From NCBI RefSeq assembly GCF_026914185.1, contig NC_070561.1, positions 4,898,001 through 4,962,000 on the forward strand: a DNA stretch of 64,000 nt, written 5' to 3'. Every line of letters begins with the position of its first letter. Positions within the stretch are counted from its first letter, which is position 1. This DNA is from Puccinia triticina. Lineage: Eukaryota; Basidiomycota; Pucciniomycetes; Pucciniales; Pucciniaceae. Position numbers and translations under genes: made by a program. The notes beneath the pieces are model-generated. The model made no database searches, was not told the DNA's origin, and worked only from the letters and a program-made list of their open reading frames with translations. Shown here piece after piece: positions 33,936 through 46,419 of this stretch.

Positions 33936-35963
33936 AAGGGTACGTTGTTCTTGCCTTTTGAGGCAGAGACAAGGGCCGGTGTCTGATGACCAGAGCTTGA
34001 TCTTGGCTGTGTGCCAAACTCTGCCCAATCAACCCCGCTGGGCACATATCCAACCCCTGGAAGCACTTGGCCAAGTGGGAGTTGGGTATGTGCCCAGACG
34101 CGCTTGCAACACCATACAGGCTGCAAAATTCAAAGAATGCATTTCTGCCACTTTTTGGTGGGTGGCCTACACGCCACAACCCCCACAATAGGCCTAAGTC
34201 CCTCCCTTTGCCACAAGCCAAACTTGAGCTACCACCTGTGAGCCTGAGTCTCTATAGTGACAGCAGGACACAAGAAAGAAGAGGGGAATATTTGGATTTC
34301 TTTGGATAAATAAAATACAAATATGAGAGAGAAAGAGAGAAAGAGAAAGAAACTGAGCAGATTCAAGATTAAGCAGATTTTCAAGGTTATTCTGGTGGGA
34401 ATGCACGTCCACTGGCAATGCTACCTCTTCAGAAGAGTGCTGCCAAGCTGAGCTAGAGAGTGCTACAGCCTCCTCTCACCAAAGAAACGTGGAGGGCTTC
34501 TGGATTAGACAAGTTTAATCCAGCCACAATTTTTTAGCTTCCTTCTGGATATTCAAGGTTCTTTAAAGGGAAACCTATGTGGTTTGTTTCTTGCAAAAAC
34601 CACAGAAAAAGAATGATGTTAAGCAGGGGCAGCCCTGTGATCAAGGATAAGGCAAAGGCTAGCAGAAGAAGAGCAGATCAAGCAGACACAGAGTTGTACC
34701 TCTGAGATAAACAAGGTTCAGTGAAAGAGGTTACTTACTGTCAATATCCTAGGTGCCTGTGACGGTAGGTATACTGGGAGCGTGGTAATCTCTTTGGTGG
34801 TGATCCTGGGGTTATCTGGGGTGTGATTCTGGTGTGTTGAAGTCTGTGTATCCTCCTCAGGCAAGGGGAATCCTGAATACGAAAATTTTCACAGTTTTCT
34901 TATGTAATTTACATATGTAGATGTGGTTTGGCGCGCCTGGTAGCGCTGACACATCACAACTGCGCATGCGCGCTATAACTCAAGAACTCAGCGAAGGAGT
35001 AGAGCCACAAAGAATTGGTAAGTTGTAACTAGGATTAGAATTGCATGAGGAAACAGAATATGAAGTCAAAACAAGGATATCTCTTAATATGAAAAAGATA
35101 TGAAGTAATTCATATGTAAAAAGTAGAAAAAGGCAGACTTTAGGTCAGCTGAGTTGACTCTAAGGCTGACATTACAGCTATATATATATGACACAGAAAA
35201 TGAGTTTGAAAACCAAAGGGTTCATGGTTGAGATATACTTCCAGGACTGATTCAAAGAATCCAATCAATATTCCACCATTACAATCCTCTCATACACCAG
35301 TTGAACGTGCTGCATCTGAAATAACTCCAAATAGATCAATAAGGCTCACTGATAATGCTAAAAATGTGGATCAAAGGCTTTACAACCTCCCAACAGGTGA
35401 CAAAATTGCTGCAACATGGGTTGAAGGTAAGTTTATCATCATTTTATTGAACTTTCCAGCGATTACTCATTCTTTTTTGAAATTTTTAATTAATTTCAAG
35501 TCAATGATCCTTTAACAACAAAGACAAGGGATGTCATCATCAAATACCATGATGAAAATCTATCAAGGATTTCTGAATTAGTTCAAAAATATGACCCTCT
35601 CCATTATGTACTGTTACATTCAAATGGGAACTTAGATAGAGACCTGCACTCAAGGAAGAAATGCCACTCGCCACCGCCATGAATTATTATGCATATTGTT
35701 TGGCTTGTCATCATGAAAACTACTCTCTATTAGATTGGCCTGGCCGTCTTTTTCAAAAATACTGTGTGGATCAATATATCAAAATTGAAACGGAAAGTTT
35801 TCTTAATATTATATTGAATCAAAAAGACTTTTGCGTAGAGAAATTCTATGGTGTTGTGGATGCTTATCAAAATGGTGTGCAGATGGGTCATGAAACAAGT
35901 ACATGTGGATGCTCCCTCTTTAACCTTTTTACAATAAATAATTTAATGATTCCCCTTCTTATC

Positions 35964-36997
35964 TAGAGATGGCCTCTTGCACCCGGGTACCCACCGCGGG
36001 TGCGGGTACCCGCCTGAAATTTTGTAAATTGTCAACACCCGCACCCGCACCCGGCACCAGGCACCCGCAGGCGTGTGCTCAGCGGGTATACTGGGTACCT
36101 GCTAGCGGGTACTGGGTGCAGGGGTGGGTACCCGCTCTGATACGTGAGAAATCCCTCCCGGTCAGCAGTACATACACTCGCTGACCGGGAGGGATTCCCA
36201 CAGTCAGCAAGCTCATTGATGACCAGGAGGGAGTCCTCCCAGTGATTGATTATATCAATGACCATTGATTATATCAATGACCGGGAGGGAGTCCTCCCAG
36301 CCATCAATTATATGGATGACCAGGAGGGAGTCCTCCCACCCATCAAGTAGATCAATGACTGGGAAGGAATCCTCCCGGTAATCAATATACTCGCTGACCC
36401 GGGGATTCCTCCCGGAGTCCCGGACCTCTAGTCAAAGAGGTGCACATACCTTTTCAACCAGAGGAATCCCTCTAACTGAGGAGGAATGTATGCCTCTTTG
36501 ACTGGAGGGATCCCTCTGGCCAAGGAGGTTGTACACCACTTTGACAGGGTGGATCCCTCCGGTTGAGGAGGATGTACACACCTTTGACCGGGATCCCTTG
36601 AGTGTACACCTCCTCAGCCAGAGGGAACCCTCTGGTCACAGAGGTATATAAACCTCTCTGACCAAGGATCCCAGTCAAAGGGGTGTACGTACCTCCTTGA
36701 CCGGAGGGATCCCTGCGGTCAAAGAGGTGCACAAGCTTTTTGACCGGAGGGACTCCTCTGGTTGAGGAGGTGTACACAACTCTGGGAAGAGGGATCGCTC
36801 CGCTTAAGGTGGTATGTACACCTCCCACCTCTTCAAACAAAGAGATCCCTCCGATCTATCTGGCCCACCAAGATGGGTGGGTACCCAGATGGGTACCCGT
36901 TTTTTTCCTGCCCAAAAACTGAACACCCGCATGAGGGTGCTGAGCGGGTTTTCTGGGTACCTGCTGGCAGGTGCCGGGTACCCAAGTGTCATCTCTA
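35964..36997. mobile_element. Non-autonomous hAT element with 8-bp target duplication
   Basis: Ends TAGAGATGGC and GTGTCATCTCTA form short inverted repeats. The octamer TTCTTATC is present at 35956-35963 and again at 36998-37005, the 8-bp duplication diagnostic of hAT transposition. Sub-terminal GGGTACCC(A/G) and ACCCGCACCC repeats occur at both ends (35985-36135 and 36870-36985), as expected for transposase binding sites. The interior has no transposase but a hairpin minisatellite. It is inserted in a Helitron gene. Confidence 0.88.
36140..36830. repeat. GGGAGGGA..TCCCTCCC hairpin minisatellite inside the hAT element
   Basis: About fifteen units of 40-50 bp with inverted pairs such as GACCGGGAGGGAGTCCTCCC (a self-complementary GGGAGG/CCTCCC core). 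Left units use TCAATGACC arms; right units use TCAAAGAGGTGTACA arms. Same architecture as 7883-8262. Confidence 0.75.
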
Positions 36998-37103
36998 TTC
37001 TTATCTGATGTCCTCAAACTACACAAGCTATGATTCTCTAGAGGATGATCCCCAAAACCTATAGTTGCAAGAGTACATCAATGGGTTGAACATTTCAGGT
37101 TTC

Positions 37104-37235
37104 TGTTGAGAGTGTAGTTTGCAATAATGGATACTTTTTGATAGAAGAGAGAAAAGTAGACTAAATAATCTATGTACAAAACCTGTGACAGGTGTGCAGT
37201 CTAGATTTCCCACCTCATATTCTGCAATTGAAATG
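37104..37235 (+). repeat. Possible solo LTR related to the copia LTR
   Basis: TGTTGAGAGTGTAGTTTGCAA, then CTATGTACA and CTGTGACAG, follow the order and spacing of the copia LTR at 9804 (TGTTGTGCTGGTAGCTTGCAA, TATGTACA, CTGTGACAG). The right end and a target duplication are not clear. From 37600 to 38420 I see no gene. Confidence 0.45.
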
Positions 37236-38422
37236 TGGAGTGCCAATAATAATTCTCAGGAACCTTAAGTGGACAATGGGCCTTTGTAATTGAACCAGGT
37301 TGATTGTGGAAAACTTGGGTCCAAATGTGATTTACACAAGAGTCATATCAGCTAACAGACTTAATGATTTGGTGGCCATCCCTCACATTCCTTTCATATC
37401 TGATCCAGATGAGTCTGGACTGCCTTTTCAAGGTCATACACAAACAATTTCCTGTCAATCTGGCCTTCTCCCTCACAATCAATAAATCTCAAGGTCAGCC
37501 AATCGGCAATGTTGGTCTTGTACTTCATGAACCTGTGTTTAGTCATGGTCAGCTCTATGTTGCATTGTGAAGAAGCAAGTCAAGCCAAGCTACAAATTCA
37601 GTGATTCCACAGCCTGAAAGTGGCCAGCCTTCCTATGAAACTTCACAAATTGTTTAAAAGGAGGTTCTCTCACATTTTCAGAGTTTTTGATTCTCTCTCA
37701 TCACCATTTTTCCAAAGATTTACTTTTTCAGTAACAAAATTTGTGTCTTTTCCCCCCAAAAAAATTGCCCTTATTTCACCCAGTTTTCACTTGAAATGTT
37801 GTTTTTCCACCCATTTTTCAGTTAAAAGTTGTTTTCTCTTTTGACTGAATGAATGCATAGTCACCCTGAAATTGCATCATCAAATGTTTGAAAATTTTAT
37901 ATCATTTCCTTTAATCTGTCCCATTCCCCTTTGGGCCTTTCACATCCTGTGACTTTCACACCCCCTGTAACCCCAAATTTGTGGGCTATGCCCTTGTAAA
38001 ATCATAAACACTTTTGTGCAGGGGAGCTTGCAAGTGCAATTATGTAATTCCACCAAAAATAAAAATACAACTTGATGATTTATGCATGCATAAACCAACT
38101 TGGAACACCATCAAGATCATTTTCCTGAAAAACCACCTCAGTCTTAGCTGCTTTATTTACCTCCACAGACTCTTAAAGGCATATGATGCCACATAAACTC
38201 TATTACAATTCAACTAGTTGCTTGTTCTGAGAAGAAAAACGAAGGAAATGGCAAATCAATGTCAATTCTAACACAGAATCACGGATTCCATCTTGACCAT
38301 AATGGAAGAAAAAGTATCTTGGCCAGTTTTGGGATCAAGTCTTTAAAAACACATTCCCAAATTGATTCAAGCTTCATGATTGATATTTGAACAAACCCGA
38401 ATTACTGAGTGGTATTGATCTA

Positions 38423-39469
38423 TCAATCCTTGCTTCCTAGGACAATGAATGTTGTAACATTTTCTGCCCAGATAATCACCAGATATTCAGAATAAATAAG
38501 TAAAGTAGTCAGTCGCGGATGACAATCAGAGAAAATGATAAGAACACGTACCTTGGCCAGCGTCTTGAATATTAAAATCCAAGACCTCAAGTTCAGGGAA
38601 GTACTCGACGCAGGAGGGGGAGCAGATAGCCAAGGACGAGCGGGAAGGGTCGTTGGCGACGAGAGTCGCAGCCTCTGCGGTCGAAGATGTGGGCACCGTT
38701 CGGGCGTGCGGGTAATGGAGAGCGATGTACTTTTGACATTGACCCAGAGCCTATTCAACATAGAGAGCGGTTAAAATCTGTCCTGACAGGATTGCGGGGA
38801 ACGCTACCTCTTTCAGCTGTCCATTCTGCGCAAGAATCTCTCTGGATCCAGACGAGCACATGAAAGTCTTTTTCTTTTCTGTCGGAAATCTTGAACATGG
38901 GAAAAAACAACGGGAGAGGATTACCTGAGCGTGGCTATAGATTGTTCGGATCGGAGGATGGGATTCCGGAGACGGTGATGGGGAGGATTTGGCTGGTGTG
39001 GATGGTTTGCGGGCGATGAGACAGTGTTCGACCTTGAGCCTAATCCGTTGGTCGAGCGTTCGAGTATATCGAATCACTTGGGGCTCCGATAGGACCTCTC
39101 GCGTCTCCACGACCGGACCGAAGTAAGAATTCTCGATCGGAACGACCGCCCAGGATGCGCGAGTTCGGCTGGGGCTTGGAATAAGCGCATGAACGGCATC
39201 GTGGATTGTGGCGTACGGCACGAGAGAGTACTCCGGCCCGCTAAATCGTTTCCGCGTGACCTGGTGTTCATGTTTTGCACGTCCATGGATGCGTGGACCA
39301 AATAATCAATTCACCAAGCCTGGACTGAGCTGAGCGAGAGTGGCGCGTGTTGAGCAGAACGAGCATCCAGACAAACCTCGTGAGAATACGTTCCAATCGG
39401 ACCCAGGTAGGCTACGCTAGCTCCCGATTGCGAGGTTGCCGTTGATCGGGGCAGGGTTACGACAGTCAT
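38423..39469 (-). CDS. PHA2: Prephenate dehydratase, catalytic domain only
   Basis: Converts prephenate to phenylpyruvate in phenylalanine synthesis. Exons by eye: 39377-39469 (MTVVTLPRS, ASVAYLGPIGTYSHE), 38925-39260 (VTRKRFSGPEYSLVPYATIH, WAVVPIENSYFGPV), 38552-38750 (ALGQCQKYIALHYPHARTV, STAEAATLVAN, AICSP), and a short last exon 38423-38469. The PENS-type and STAEA motifs are as in the family. Two oddities. The conserved Thr-Arg-Phe catalytic motif near the end reads NVTTFIVLG, with Thr for Arg. The protein stops four residues later, so the ACT domain that gives phenylalanine feedback in Pha2 is missing, and I cannot find it downstream. It may be a damaged gene or have an unrecognised 3' exon. 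Confidence 0.8.
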
Positions 39470-39969
39470 TTCGGAAGAACTTGGACACGAAGTTGACGAA
39501 GGAACCCCGGCGGGACTAAACCTTTTTGGAGATCCCGCGCAAGATTATGCACCCGGCTTGCTCATTGAGTCCCGAGGTGAAACCAGCGAGGTTTCCGACG
39601 GGTAAGATGCCGTCCATCAACTCCGTGGTCAATCATTCATTGCGGGCCATATACAATTCCCCCCCGTCAACGAGGACAAATGAACGGCAGGATGGTGTAT
39701 TAGTGCATGAACATGCCCAAGGCTGGAACCCCCCTCAAGCCTGTTGTGACGGTAAATGATTCTGCAAAAACTTAAGAACTCGTTCTACGCACTTCCACTT
39801 TGCGAATTTATATTCTGTCTGAAAGACAGCTAAGCCAATTAGGTATGTATGTACACATAACAGGGATAATACAGAGGGGTAGCAGAAATGGGGACATTCA
39901 TTGAGATCAAGAATCAAGTTGGTTAAGACGAAGGGAAATAAAGCGCGGGTACTAAAAAAAGGGCAGAAA

Positions 39970-41221
39970 TCAAGACGATCGCTTGATCTGCAGTCCTGAG
40001 GCCCCATGACCATTGGCACCGCTCCAAGTTCGTTCATCCTTCCTCCGTTTGCGGGCCTCATCTTCCGCAATGATTGATTCCAGGGCGCTCATTTTGCTCG
40101 GATTCGGCTTGCTTGTGGCCGATGAGTTTGAGGGCTTCTCGGTCGCTTTACTCGGCTGTGACTTGAGGGGATTAGTGGAAGGTCGTTTGAGTGGGTTGGG
40201 TTTTTTGAGCGGATTGGTTGATGGACCTTTCAGTGGATTTGTGGGTAATTTGCTCGTTGAGGCCGGCAGATTGGTTGTGCTTGTCGGTGTTGTCGAACTC
40301 GTTAGAGAAGAGGCTGCAGGTGTCGAGATACCGAAGCTGAGCTTGAGAGGTCCGTCGGCCTCTTCACGCTTCAAGACTCGTTCTTGGTCAGGGATCGTAG
40401 AAGGCTTAGACTCGTCTGTCTCGGCGGATGTCCCCATGCGCTCGGCTTGCTCCTGATTCGCCTTTTGGATCTGCTCCGCAATCAGCTTTCGCATCCGTTG
40501 TTCATCATCAAGCTGGGATCGTTCTTTGGCTTGATGAGCGGCTTGTCGAGATAGGGCTTGCGGCGAGTTGTCAATCCAGGCCATGTGTAAACCTTTCTCC
40601 GTCTCATCAACATGCAGCACTCCTTCCCTGCCCATCTGTTTGACAAACTCGGTCAAGGTCACCCATTGAGTAGCGTTCATGTGCAGATGATTCTTGTCCG
40701 CAATATACTCTTGATAGACCATATTCGCTAGTACTCGCTTTGTCCCCCATCTAGAAGCGGGGAGCAAGGATTAGTGTCTGTGTATGAAAGAAATAAAAAC
40801 GAGGACAACAACATACCTTCTACTTAACAGAGCCAAAAAGTCTTTCTTGAAATTGTCACTATAATCGTTGATATATTTCCCAGCGTTTTCGCCCACGACC
40901 AGCATTTGACGAACATGTCCTTCACTCATAGTGTGACATTCTGTCGTTGTAAACCAAGAAAAGTTAAAGGAGAGTATCAGTTATCGCCTGACTAAGAAAA
41001 GAAGAGCAGGGTTTTGGGAAATGCTCAACTGAATCCGTTCTCATCTCTACACTGCCAACCAAAGAAAATATGAGCAAGAGTATCAAGACACGAGGAGACC
41101 ATCTGCAGATGATACTAACTTGTTTTTCGCAAACTTGGCAGTACCAGCGTAATCGTTGTAAGCCTTTCGACTTCATAGCATTGGCTATGGCCTTGGGGGT
41201 TCCTTTTTCAGCTTTCGGCAT
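39970..41221 (-). CDS. KIN17 family DNA/RNA-binding protein
   Basis: Nuclear protein of DNA repair and RNA metabolism, conserved from fungi to man. Exons: 41120-41221 (MPKAEKGTPKAIANAMKSKG.. to the first cysteines of WYCQVCEKQ), a 22-nt exon 41030-41051 (CRDENGF), 40817-40940 (CHTMSEGHVRQM, IN-DYSDNFKKDFLALLSRR), and 39970-40750 (the winged-helix KIN17 domain with RVLANMVYQEYIADK, HMNATQWVTLTEFVKQ, EKGLHMAWIDNSPQAL, then a low-complexity tail of NPLK/Pro/Ser repeats). The C2H2 finger is assembled only after splicing. Total about 342 aa, in the fungal range and shorter than the human protein, without the C-terminal SH3-like/KOW part. Looks intact. Confidence 0.92.
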
Positions 41222-41802
41222 GGTGGTTCGATGGGTCTTTAGTTGTCGGTTCGTTCGTTTAAGTTTCAATCTGGAACTTGAATTAAGAACTTCACTGGGC
41301 CCCGGCTGATACCCGATGTCGGGTGTCAAATCTATGTACCGCCCCGGTCGAAGGCGGATCCCCGACACAATTTCTCATAGAAATTTCATATTGCATATTT
41401 AAATACATGGTCCAAAATAATCCATGTACATGATGTTATTTTGGAAGGGATGACAATATGTATAAAAGATTTTGAAGCTGGAACAAATCTGCTTGAAATC
41501 TTGGGATTCCAATGGTACCAAGGGGCAGTGGCTTAGTTCCCTGTTAGACTTACAACATCTGGATTTTCTGTTCTTTTGGTATTCAGAATGATTCTAATTT
41601 GCCAGCTTATCTTGAGCTGCTAGCCTCGTTCACCGAAGTCCGTCATCGACAAGAACATCTGACCTCACCGGTTCTGCCCAGTAAAAAGAGAGGAAATTAC
41701 GTTTATTCTTTTCTTGACAAAAGGAGTGGGGTACATTTCTACAAAACTTAGGACTGATATTTATGTATGTATATATATTTTTTTATCAGGTTCAATGAGA
41801 GA

Positions 41803-44800
41803 TCAACAGCCTTTATAAATAGCAAGATGAGAAGATTCGACGATTGTTTGTTCTCCAGTCTCCAACTGAACCATCCAATCGGAGGCATCTCTACTGATGG
41901 TAGTAGCCCGATTAGTGCGATAGATTCCTTGTAAGATGACGACTGGATCACCAGGCGCACGGGGCGGAACGGGCTCGAGATATTCGACCGAGATCGGCGG
42001 GATCCGATTATTAGAACTCAAGGATTGGACGTTGTAGGTGTTTCTGAGCGTACCGGCGGGTCCAATCACCACAACATGTTCGTCATCGTTTCGAGATCCG
42101 TTGAACGGCTGGCCTTCTCGTGGACGAATGATCACGACTTCGATTCCAGGAACGGGCCAGTTCTCGGGCAAGCCCATGTGTGAGATCCCCATGAGTGCTG
42201 ATGGATTTTGATTGACCAGCCCCCCTCCTGGCGTTGCGGCAGTGTAAGGTGTGGCGGCATTGGTGCCATGATTATAAGGCCCGGCCGGACTGGGTGCAGC
42301 AAAGTTCGGATTCGAGGAATATGGAGTAGGAACAGAGCCATATGCCGCTGGAGTGGGTGCAGAACCGTAAGCCGCTGGCGTAGGAGCGGAGCCGTATGCC
42401 GCAGGAGTAGGCGCTGAGTACGCCGCTGGGGTTGGTGCATTCCCATATCCTACAGGTGTGGGGGCGGCGCCGTATGCTGCAGGAGTTGGGGCCGCGCCAT
42501 ATGGCGTTATGCCTCCCGGGGTTGGTGCGTTGGGGGTAGGTGCTACATTCCCACCTCGCCCGCCATAAGCTGTAGGCGTTGGGGCAGCAGCAAAGGGAGT
42601 CACTCCCGTGGGATTTCCCCAACTGGACATCGAGCCTTCATCACGTCTCACAGATTGGTCGCCTCTGGTGAGATTGGATGGAGCGCCAGGAGTAGGAGCG
42701 GACCTATCGAGGTTTGGAGTGGGTGCTTGAGCTGGTGTACGCGCCCCCCAAGGATCATGAGGCGTGCCAACATCAGTTCGCTGAGCTGGAGTTGGGGCAG
42801 AACTGTTGTACGATTGGTCGGCTGCGTCCCACGTGTTAGTCGCTCCATAGCCGGACGCGACCACCGTCTTTGAGCCTGGATCCCACGCTCCTGAGGTGCT
42901 GTATGCTGGAGTCCGACCCCCATCCGAGTATGGGTTCGAAGTTCGGCTCCCATCGCTTGCGTAGGATGTGCGAGAGCCATCTGCGTAGGGATTCGAAGTT
43001 CGACTTCCATTGGCCCCCCAAGCTGGAGTCGCACCCCCGATACCACCGTGAACAGATTGGCCACCATATCGAACGGAATTGCTGCCCGTAGGTCCGTAAG
43101 AGGACCTGTTGCCGCCGCCTGATGAGCCGAATCCGCCAGGTCGGCTGGAGCTGCTGAAGTTTTCCCGAGCCAAATCTGCCAACGGGTGGACTTTACCATC
43201 GCGACTGCAGCACACGGATTGTCAAATCTGATCAATCAACAGCTAGATTAGGGGAGATGATTGTTTGGTATGAACTCACCCTTTCGCGCCAAGTTTCGTC
43301 TTTTCGATGGTGAGGGTTTTGTTGTTGGTGTGCAATTCTACTCTGGCGAGCAATCCGTTGATGTCCTTGATAATCCCTTGAAGACCCTTATTAGGACCTT
43401 TGATAATGTAGCATAACTTGCCAATATCTTCATCCCTCTTAAAACGTTGGCCTAAGCCGGCTGCGACCATTGCCCCCCCAACCGGAGGTCGGTTAGCCAT
43501 TTCGGGATTCATTTTGGTCAAGTCCAATGCGCTTGTATCCTTCTTGGATCCTTTGGGGGCCACTGACACCAAGTTGCGAGCGTTTGTCACAAACACTCCA
43601 CCGGTCTCGGGAGTGTCGTGACTGTGGAGAAAGGCGTACATCGATCGATAGATGTGCAGAACTCGACCTTGCCGCCCGTCCGTTCGTCCCTGAGAAAGAA
43701 ACGAAAAAAAGGTTATTCGGGTTATTCAAGATTGAGAAAAATGACATTTGAGTGATTTACTCACCCCGACAGATTTCTCTTTCATTTGATCATTCACCGC
43801 AATCTCATACCCATCAGCGTCCGTGGCGATTGCATACTTGGAGTCCTTCTTGGCACTAATTTGATTTGGCTTGACACTACGAACATTACCGTTCTGGTCG
43901 ATGACTTTGAAGGTGTTGCGCTCGATTTTAAAGATAGTTCCAGTTGTCTGCGGACTGCACAGAAATATGACTTTATCAGTACAATAGACCAGATAACTTA
44001 AAGAAACGAGTCTAAAAGTAAGTAGACGAACTCTAATTGGACCAAGTCATACAATTCGAATTGGCCAAACGTGTTGGCGCTGCTACCAACTTCAGCAGCC
44101 ACGCGTAGATCTCTTGTGAATGCCTCCACCTCTTTACAACTCAGGTCACTTAGGAAGGTGACGATATCCTCCCGGACACGAATCACCAAACCAGTTTCAT
44201 CGGTATTTTGACCAGCCATCACTTTAACGTGGTCCCCTGGTTTGAAGCTTTTGCGGAGTGAACTAGCCGGTATCTCGATCTCGGCGCCCTTCAGCTCAGG
44301 ATGAGCTAGTGGATCAGGAGTGATTTTGACATTTTCCTTCTCGATCGAACCGACCGTTCCTTGAATACCTTTTTGATCACCTTCGAAAATCTCGATTTGG
44401 TCGCCGGGTTGTAAGACAGTCGTGGCGGCCTTCTTGGTCAGTTCGGCAATTTGAGCATAATTCAAACTTCGACTAGAATCAGTCTCGGAAGGATCACCAA
44501 GGAACTTGGCAATCTCGTCAATCCTAGGATTAACATCCACCACTTCCAATGCAGAGATCTTCAAATCTTTCTCGATGTATCCATCCTTGAATATATCGCC
44601 GTGAAAAGTGTATCCACCCTGGAATCGATTGGATTTAACGACATCACTATGCTTGTAAGCTTTTTTCACCTCTTCGGGATTAAATAGTTTTTGCGGTGGC
44701 CGAAAAGCGATCCCGCCGCTGGTCGTGCTACCTTTTTTTCGTTTCTTGCCATCCGAGCCAACTTTCCATTCATCTTCTTTAGGATTCAAGTCAATTCGAG

Positions 44801-46097
44801 GAACGAACTTCAGCCCAACTTCGTCGCCATTTTCGAGAACTTCGGTTACTTGGGCCAAGTCTCCACCATATTTTCCTCGTTTGATTCTCACCCATCCGCC
44901 TGGAACGACCGGTGTCTCACGCTTCTTGGTACGCAAGAGGTCGGGCATTTCGTCGACGGGGACCATGCGGAATTCGGTCTTGTAAACGCCTACAAAGCCT
45001 TGAATGGCCTCCCGAACGTCAAGTTCAAGACGAGCTTCGACATAGATATAACCTTTCAAAGAATCACGATAGAATGCAGATATGATTCTTAATTCTTGCG
45101 GGGTTTTGTAATGAACTTCACACTTTCGAAACAAAGCCGCCACGATTTCTTTTTCGCGTCCAGGCTAACGATTGTCGAAAGTCAGCGGCTTGCTAGTTGA
45201 ATGAAATCTGAGTAGCTGACCTTGCATTTGACTGCCCATATGCTTGGATCTTGGTCACATGGCATCAACAAGTTTTTAGGGATGTGCTCGCCCAAGTCAC
45301 GCGCTGCCGCTCGCGACTGCCGCCCATATCTTTCTCGGAAACTGTAATTTTAAGGAGGTGAAAAGGTTTAACGATCTTTTTTTATTTTTGCTTGCTCAGG
45401 CGAAGCATAAGAGCTAACTCTTGTGCAATTTGGCCGAGATCAGCATCCTCCCTGACCTGTCGAGTCATATCTAGTCCTCGGTGCCCAGCATCTATGTCAT
45501 CTCCCGTGATATCTCGCAATAGATTTCTTCTGGAAGATCGATCAGACTCGGGAATTTCGTTTCGATCAATAAAATCCTATCATATTGGAGCGAGAAAACG
45601 AAATGTAGCAATGATCTGTCAATGGACGGTCTGGTCTGATTGGGAAGAGCTGCTTCACTCACATCCTCCGGTCCGCCCAGGCCGTCTTCTTCTTCTTCTT
45701 CCTCCTCCTCTTCATCGTCGACATCAGCCAGATCATCGATATATTTGTTTCGCGCTCTTTTTCGCCGTTTCTATCGGAAGTGCAGGTAAGCATTGCAGGA
45801 CATTTAAGTAGTTGGTACTTGCGTTTTCGTACCCGGGGCTTGCCTCTACCATCTTCTTCCTGTGTTGAGACGTTTATCACATCAGTGTGGTTCCGTCCAT
45901 CCTCATCGGAAAGTTTTAAAAACACAAAATTCTTGCCTAACCTCGTCTTCCTCTTCTTCCTCCTCGTCCTCTTCGTCTTCCTCTTCTTCCTCTTCTTCCT
46001 CTTCTTCTTCAAGGTCTGCTACCTTCGAACGTGCTTTATTGGGATCGGGCCCGCTAGTTCCGAATATGGCTTCTTCATCGTCTTGGAGGGTCGACAT
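41803..46097 (-). CDS. SPT5: Transcription elongation factor SPT5
   Basis: Large subunit of the Spt4-Spt5 (DSIF) complex, which rides on RNA polymerase II and aids elongation and capping. Nine exons spliced by eye keep frame throughout, for about 1235 aa: 45942-46097, 45830-45859, 45663-45770, 45419-45576, 45221-45341, 44032-45164, 43765-43954, 43280-43689, 41803-43204. Order: acidic Glu/Asp N-terminus; NGN domain ([14 protein letters not shown] to [13 protein letters not shown]); KOW1 ([18 protein letters not shown]); KOW ([20 protein letters not shown]); KOW ([20 protein letters not shown]); [20 protein letters not shown]5 ([19 protein letters not shown]); a Gly/Ser/Thr-rich linker; a C-terminal repeat region with [12 protein letters not shown] octapeptides (about 42,300-42,560); and a last KOW-like end. 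The APTP threonines are likely kinase targets by analogy with other Spt5 tails. Appears functional. Confidence 0.95.
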
Positions 46098-46419
46098 AAT
46101 AGCTAGTGTAACGGGGGTGTGTTACGAAATGGTTGATCGAATCTAGAGATGTAAAGAATATGTACCAAGGTGGTGGTGGCTGTGGAATCGAGGGCGACGC
46201 CGCGCCAGGGGCGCCCAGCGCACATCGCATTCAGGCCGACAAGACCCGCGCCAAGTCGGGTATATCGGTCCCATCTCTTCCCGATGTGCACCGCGGCATC
46301 ACTCAAACTTGACTATGTCCCCTCCTGGCCGCCAAGCACCCACTCCAAAGGGGAAGACTTATGGAACAGTGGAATTTTTTTCCCTCCCAGGTTTTTTAGA
46401 TTTTGCAGAGAAACATTTA

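Larger units (their letters stand above)
35228..37575 (+). pseudogene. Helitron replicase/helicase, decayed and split by a hAT element
   Basis: Helitron-like helicase N-terminal region: TPNRSIRLTDNAKNVDQRLY; a spliceable intron (donor GTAAGT near 35427, acceptor near 35500) leading to NDPLTTKTRDVIIKYHDENL and YDPLHYVLLHSNGN; then MNYYAYCLACHHENY and LFQKYCVDQYIKIETESF (35680-35960). After the hAT insertion and a gap, the Pif1 helicase C-terminus appears: [20 protein letters not shown] and [13 protein letters not shown] (37447-37569). The central helicase motifs are absent. Helitrons move by rolling-circle replication; this copy cannot. Confidence 0.75.

Noticed and set aside
35228..35966. Host ATP-dependent DNA helicase PIF1 gene
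   Set aside because: The sequence preceding the helicase part matches the Helitron helicase-like N-terminal layout, and the frame is decayed.
42270..42620. Mucin-like or cell-wall repeat protein
   Set aside because: The Pro/Thr/Ala/Tyr repeats are in frame with KOW domains of SPT5 and are its C-terminal repeat region.
45659..46146. Lys/Arg-rich and Ser-rich ORFs at 45659-46146
   Set aside because: Other frames of the SPT5 acidic N-terminal exons.
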